The translations under genes and the position numbers were made by a program. DNA of 64,000 bases from Ancylobacter gelatini (GTDB lineage Bacteria; Pseudomonadota; Alphaproteobacteria; Rhizobiales; Xanthobacteraceae): positions 120,951 through 184,950 of the forward strand of contig NZ_JAKVIL010000010.1 in assembly GCF_022601675.1 (NCBI RefSeq), in the 5' to 3' direction. The notes beneath the pieces were generated by a model, which saw only the letters and a list, made by a program, of their open reading frames with translations, did no database searches and was not told where the DNA came from. Shown one piece after another: positions 63,694 to 64,000 of this stretch. The first letter of the stretch is position 1; every line of letters begins with the position of its first letter.

Positions 63694-63716
63694 TTCCGGA
63701 CACCTCCTCACGAGGG

Positions 63717-63744
63717 GCCGGAAGCCGGCTTGCGGACTTCCGGC
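63717..63744 (-). terminator. Hairpin just downstream of msrA
   Basis: GCCGGAAG and CTTCCGGC form a perfect 8-bp stem with a 12-base loop, 14 bases past the msrA stop. No U-tract follows. It could attenuate readthrough from msrA into the small frame beyond it. Confidence 0.4.
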
Positions 63745-63757
63745 GCTGTCTCGTGCC

Positions 63758-64000
63758 TCAGGCGGCGTCGACGCGGCGCGGCAGCTTCCAGCCCGGCCGG
63801 ATGAAGTGGCAGGTGTAGCCGTTGGGAATCCGCTCCAGATAATCCTGATGCTCGGGCTCGGCTTCCCAGAAATCCCCCACGGCCGCGACCTCGGTGACGA
63901 CCTTGCCGGGCCACAACCCCGAAGCCTCGACATCGGCGATCGTCTCTTCCGCCACCGCCTTCTGCGCGTCGTCGGCGTAGAAGATCGCCGAACGATAGCT
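63758..64000 (-). CDS. msrA: Peptide-methionine (S)-S-oxide reductase MsrA (C-terminal part)
   Basis: The last 80 residues of MsrA; the start and the catalytic GCFW motif lie beyond the right edge. The visible part has [46 protein letters not shown], then [18 protein letters not shown], all typical of the MsrA C-terminus. It reduces methionine-S-sulfoxide in damaged proteins. It is transcribed leftward, toward the ECF/DUF4394 region. Confidence 0.9.
   Translation of the reverse strand, partial: SYRSAIFYADDAQKAVAEETIADVEASGLWPGKVVTEVAAVGDFWEAEPEHQDYLERIPNGYTCHFIRPGWKLPRRVDAA

Overview
This window is GC-rich and densely coded chromosomal DNA from an alphaproteobacterium, most likely order Hyphomicrobiales (Rhizobiales). 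The basis is gene content and order: an Irr-type Fur regulator with a heme regulatory motif divergent from fabA-fabB-fabI, a pheA-kdsB-cycM neighbourhood, a yejA1-yejA2-yejB-yejE-yejF peptide importer and an HWE-family histidine kinase. A Xanthobacteraceae-like member (Ancylobacter/Starkeya type) is a guess from general resemblance, not something the sequence proves. No IS element, prophage, CRISPR array, rRNA or replication origin was seen.

Layout. 1-3.6 kb: start of ubiE, an L,D-transpeptidase, a lipoprotein, a GNAT acetyltransferase and a DMT permease. 3.8-11.1 kb: a branched-chain amino-acid type ABC importer (binding protein, fused LivH-LivM permease, LivG, LivF) followed by a MarR regulator, and facing it a two-gene operon of an SHMT-like PLP enzyme and an Asp/Glu-racemase family protein; together they look like an uptake and breakdown locus for an amino-acid-like compound. 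11.2-14.7 kb: MoeB/ThiF-like protein, a 2-hydroxyacid dehydrogenase, an SH3 protein and an AT-richer UDG-like accessory gene. 14.7-20 kb: irr, fabA-fabB-fabI, pheA and kdsB. 20.3-29.7 kb: membrane cytochrome c, the Yej peptide importer and a NUDIX hydrolase.

29.7-46.3 kb is mostly housekeeping: a MarR-NlpC/P60 pair, leucyl aminopeptidase, a phosphatase and a secreted protein, a second fabI, a DnaJ-like protein, pdxH plus an SDR, CorA, a second L,D-transpeptidase, a class III aminotransferase, an extensin-like peptidase, HAD, DUF1499, MBL-fold and carbonic anhydrase genes. 46.3-48.9 kb holds an AT-richer surface acyltransferase next to tRNA-Pro, then tRNA-Gln. 49-56 kb: an orphan HWE kinase, DUF2218, an anchored coiled-coil protein, an alpha/beta hydrolase, and a TetR regulator divergent from two glutathione transferases and an SDR.

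56-61 kb: a TRAP transporter locus with its own GntR regulator and an M24 peptidase. 61-64 kb: an anti-sigma/ECF sigma pair divergent from a secreted DUF4394 protein that carries a good ECF-type promoter (GGAAT-17-CGTC), then the 3' end of msrA running off the window. No wholly new system is evident. The most interesting signals are the ECF circuit, the SHMT-like/racemase locus with altered active-site residues, the UDG-like gene with an altered catalytic motif, the TRAP-M24 locus, and several palindromes that fit operators beside MarR and TetR genes.
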